Shown here piece by piece: positions 34,297 to 36,001 of a stretch of 36,001 nt of DNA; within the stretch, counting starts at the first letter, position 1; the number at the start of each line of letters is the position of its first letter. Position numbers and translations under genes: made by a program. The stretch is from Bradyrhizobium hipponense (GTDB taxonomy: Bacteria > Pseudomonadota > Alphaproteobacteria > Rhizobiales > Xanthobacteraceae). A model generated the notes under the pieces. That model did not search any database. It was not told where the DNA came from and was given only the letters and a program-made list of their open reading frames with translations. The stretch is from the NCBI RefSeq assembly GCF_008123965.1, contig NZ_VSTH01000116.1:1-36001 (forward strand), given 5' to 3'.

Positions 34297-35958
34297 ATGC
34301 TGATCAAGAAAAACAAGACCCGCGCGGCGCTGATCGCGTTGCTGGCGCTCGGCAGCGCGGCCGCATGGCCGCGCGTGGCCAGCGCCGAAACGGTGCTGCG
34401 CGTCGGCATGACCGCTGCCGATATTCCGCGCACGCTGGGTCAGCCCGACCAAGGTTTTGAAGGCAACCGCTTCACCGGCCTCACCATGTATGACGCGCTG
34501 ACCGGGTGGGACCTGTCCTCGGCCGACAAGGCCAGCGTGGTGATCCCCGGCCTTGCGACCGAGTGGAAGGTCGACGATGCCGACAAGACCAAATGGACCT
34601 TCAAGCTGCGTCCCGGCGTCACCTTCCATGACGGCTCGCCGTTCAACGCCGATGCCGTGGTGTGGAACGTCGAGAAGGTGCTGAAGCAGGACGCGCCGCA
34701 GTTCGACGCCAGCCAGGTCGGCGTCACGGCCTCGCGCATGCCGACGCTCGCCTCCGCCAGGAAGATCGACGACATGACGGTCGAGCTCACCACCAAGGAG
34801 CCCGACAGCTTCTTGCCGATCAACCTCACCAACCTCTTCATGGCGAGCCCGGCGAAGTGGCAGCACTTCTATGACAAGGCGGAAGGCGCCGACGCCAAGG
34901 CCAAATCGCAGTCTGCCTGGACCGCGTTCGCCAAGGACGCCGCGGGCACTGGTCCCTGGAAGATGGCGGCCTTCACTCCGCGCGAGCGGCTTGAGCTGGT
35001 CAAGAACGCCAGCTATTGGGACAAGGCGCGCGTGCCCAAGGTCGACAAGATGGTGCTGCTGCCGATGCCGGAAGCGAACGCGCGCACCGCGGCGCTGCTC
35101 TCCGGACAGGTCGATTGGGTCGAGGCGCCGGCGCCGGACGCGCTGCCCGAGCTCAAGCAGCGCGGCTTCAAGCTCTACGCCAACGAGCAGCCGCATGTTT
35201 GGCCGTGGCAGTTCTCGCGTGTCGAGGGCTCGCCCTGGAACGACATCCGCGTGCGCAAGGCCGCAAACCTCTGCGTCGACCGCGAAGGTCTCAAGGACGG
35301 CCTGCTCGCCGGCCTGATGGTGCCCGCGACCGGCACCTTCGAGCCCGGCCATCCCTGGCGCGGCAAGCCGACCTTCGAGATCAAGTACGACAAGGCGGCG
35401 GCACAGAAGCTGATGCAGGAGGCCGGCTTTGGCCCGAACAAGAAGCTGACGGTCAAGACCCAGACCTCGGCGTCCGGCTCGGGCCAGATGCAGCCGCTGC
35501 CGATGAACGAATACCTCCAGCAAGCACTGGCCGAGTGCTATTTCGACGTGCAGCTCGACGTCATCGAATGGAATACGCTGTTCACCAACTGGCGCCGCGG
35601 CGCCAAGGATGCCTCTGCCAACGGCGCGAACGCGACCAACGTCACCTATGCGGCGATGGACCCGTTCTTCGCGCTGGTGCGCTTCCTGCAATCGGGCATG
35701 GCGCCGCCGGTCTCGAACAATTGGGGCTTCATCAACAACCCCAAGTTCGACGATCTCGTGAAGAAGGCGCGGCAGACGTTTGATCCAGCCGCACGCGATG
35801 CCGCGCTCGCCGAACTGCACGCGGCCTCCGTCGACGACGCAGCCTTCCTCTACATCGCCCACGATGTCGGCCCCCGCGCCATCAGCCCGAAGGTGACAGG
35901 CGTGGTGCAGCCGAAGAGCTGGTTCATCGACTTCTCGCTGGTGTCGATGACGCCGTGA
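34297..35958 (+). CDS. peptide/nickel-type ABC transporter substrate-binding protein (SBP_bac_5), copy 2
   Basis: A 553-residue exported binding protein with signal peptide MLIKKNKTRAALIALLALGS and AxA cleavage near VASAE. The start at 34297 follows GAAGAGGACTGAGACG; the open frame starts earlier only through a TTG without support. The SBP_bac_5 signature is visible: VIPGLATEWKVDDADKTKW, FKLRPGVTFHDGSPFNADAV, then GTGPWKMAAFTPRERLELVK. It is about 22 residues longer than its divergent paralogue, partly by the insertion HFYDKAEGADAKAKSQSAW in the middle. Cysteines in NLCVDREG and LAECYFDV are not shared by the paralogue. Transporter genes, if any, would lie beyond the window; a hairpin right after the stop suggests that transcription ends there. 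Confidence 0.93.
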   Translation: MLIKKNKTRAALIALLALGSAAAWPRVASAETVLRVGMTAADIPRTLGQPDQGFEGNRFTGLTMYDALTGWDLSSADKASVVIPGLATEWKVDDADKTKWTFKLRPGVTFHDGSPFNADAVVWNVEKVLKQDAPQFDASQVGVTASRMPTLASARKIDDMTVELTTKEPDSFLPINLTNLFMASPAKWQHFYDKAEGADAKAKSQSAWTAFAKDAAGTGPWKMAAFTPRERLELVKNASYWDKARVPKVDKMVLLPMPEANARTAALLSGQVDWVEAPAPDALPELKQRGFKLYANEQPHVWPWQFSRVEGSPWNDIRVRKAANLCVDREGLKDGLLAGLMVPATGTFEPGHPWRGKPTFEIKYDKAAAQKLMQEAGFGPNKKLTVKTQTSASGSGQMQPLPMNEYLQQALAECYFDVQLDVIEWNTLFTNWRRGAKDASANGANATNVTYAAMDPFFALVRFLQSGMAPPVSNNWGFINNPKFDDLVKKARQTFDPAARDAALAELHAASVDDAAFLYIAHDVGPRAISPKVTGVVQPKSWFIDFSLVSMTP

Positions 35959-35980
35959 GGTGAGCACGCTGGTAGGGCTC

Positions 35981-36001
35981 CCCTCCCCCTTGCGGGGAGG
36001 G
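35981..36001. terminator. hairpin after the second binding-protein gene, at the window edge
   Basis: CCCTCCCC (35981-35988) and GGGGAGGG (35994-36001) pair over 8 bp with a CTTGC-type loop. The arms are identical to those at 72-92. It starts 22 bp after the stop codon, so it probably terminates the transcript. The element may continue past the window. Confidence 0.5.

Overview
The window is high-GC DNA that looks like a chromosome segment of an alphaproteobacterium of the Bradyrhizobium/Rhodopseudomonas group. The grounds are the strong G/C third-position bias, Liv-type transporters, a BTLCP/LapG-family protease, a CHASE2 cyclase, and the long 'gtcattgcgagcggagcg' and 'cgtcattccgg' palindromes typical of those genomes. 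No phage, transposase, CRISPR, rRNA or tRNA was seen.

Layout. (1) 108-6937, minus strand: a branched-chain-amino-acid-type ABC transporter operon, livH-livM-livG-livF, then a long-chain-type acyl-CoA ligase and a periplasmic binding protein. The ligase inside the operon suggests uptake of a carboxylic acid that is then activated with CoA, not amino-acid uptake. (2) 7200-9472, plus strand: an ABC-2 type exporter pair. (3) 9566-15106: single housekeeping or unknown genes: a secreted metallo-beta-lactamase-fold protein, a lipocalin-like hypothetical, a cupin, an acidic hypothetical, an M29 aminopeptidase and a fumarase/aspartase-superfamily lyase. (4) 15617-17176: a cytosolic winged-helix/TolB-like/TPR regulator. 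(5) 17228-32275: a surface-adhesion locus. A LapG-family cysteine protease and an LprI-like exported protein are on the minus strand. Across a 618-bp AT-enriched intergenic region, and divergent from them, lies a 10-kb gene for a 3360-residue type I-secreted adhesin (prefix-like segment, FecR, VCBS, beta-solenoid repeats, C-type lectin domain, Ig/cadherin-like domain, RTX-type secretion tail). A CHASE2 class III adenylate/guanylate cyclase gene follows it. (6) 32488-35958: two paralogous peptide/nickel-type (SBP_bac_5) binding proteins transcribed divergently. Each has a well-matched sigma-54 -24/-12 promoter at almost the same distance from its start codon.

The most interesting points are the adhesin locus, read as a possible LapG/LapA-type surface-release system carrying a C-type lectin domain and linked to a nucleotide cyclase, and the mirror-image sigma-54 promoters between the two orphan solute-binding proteins. 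All functions are inferred from motifs read by eye; no database search was run.
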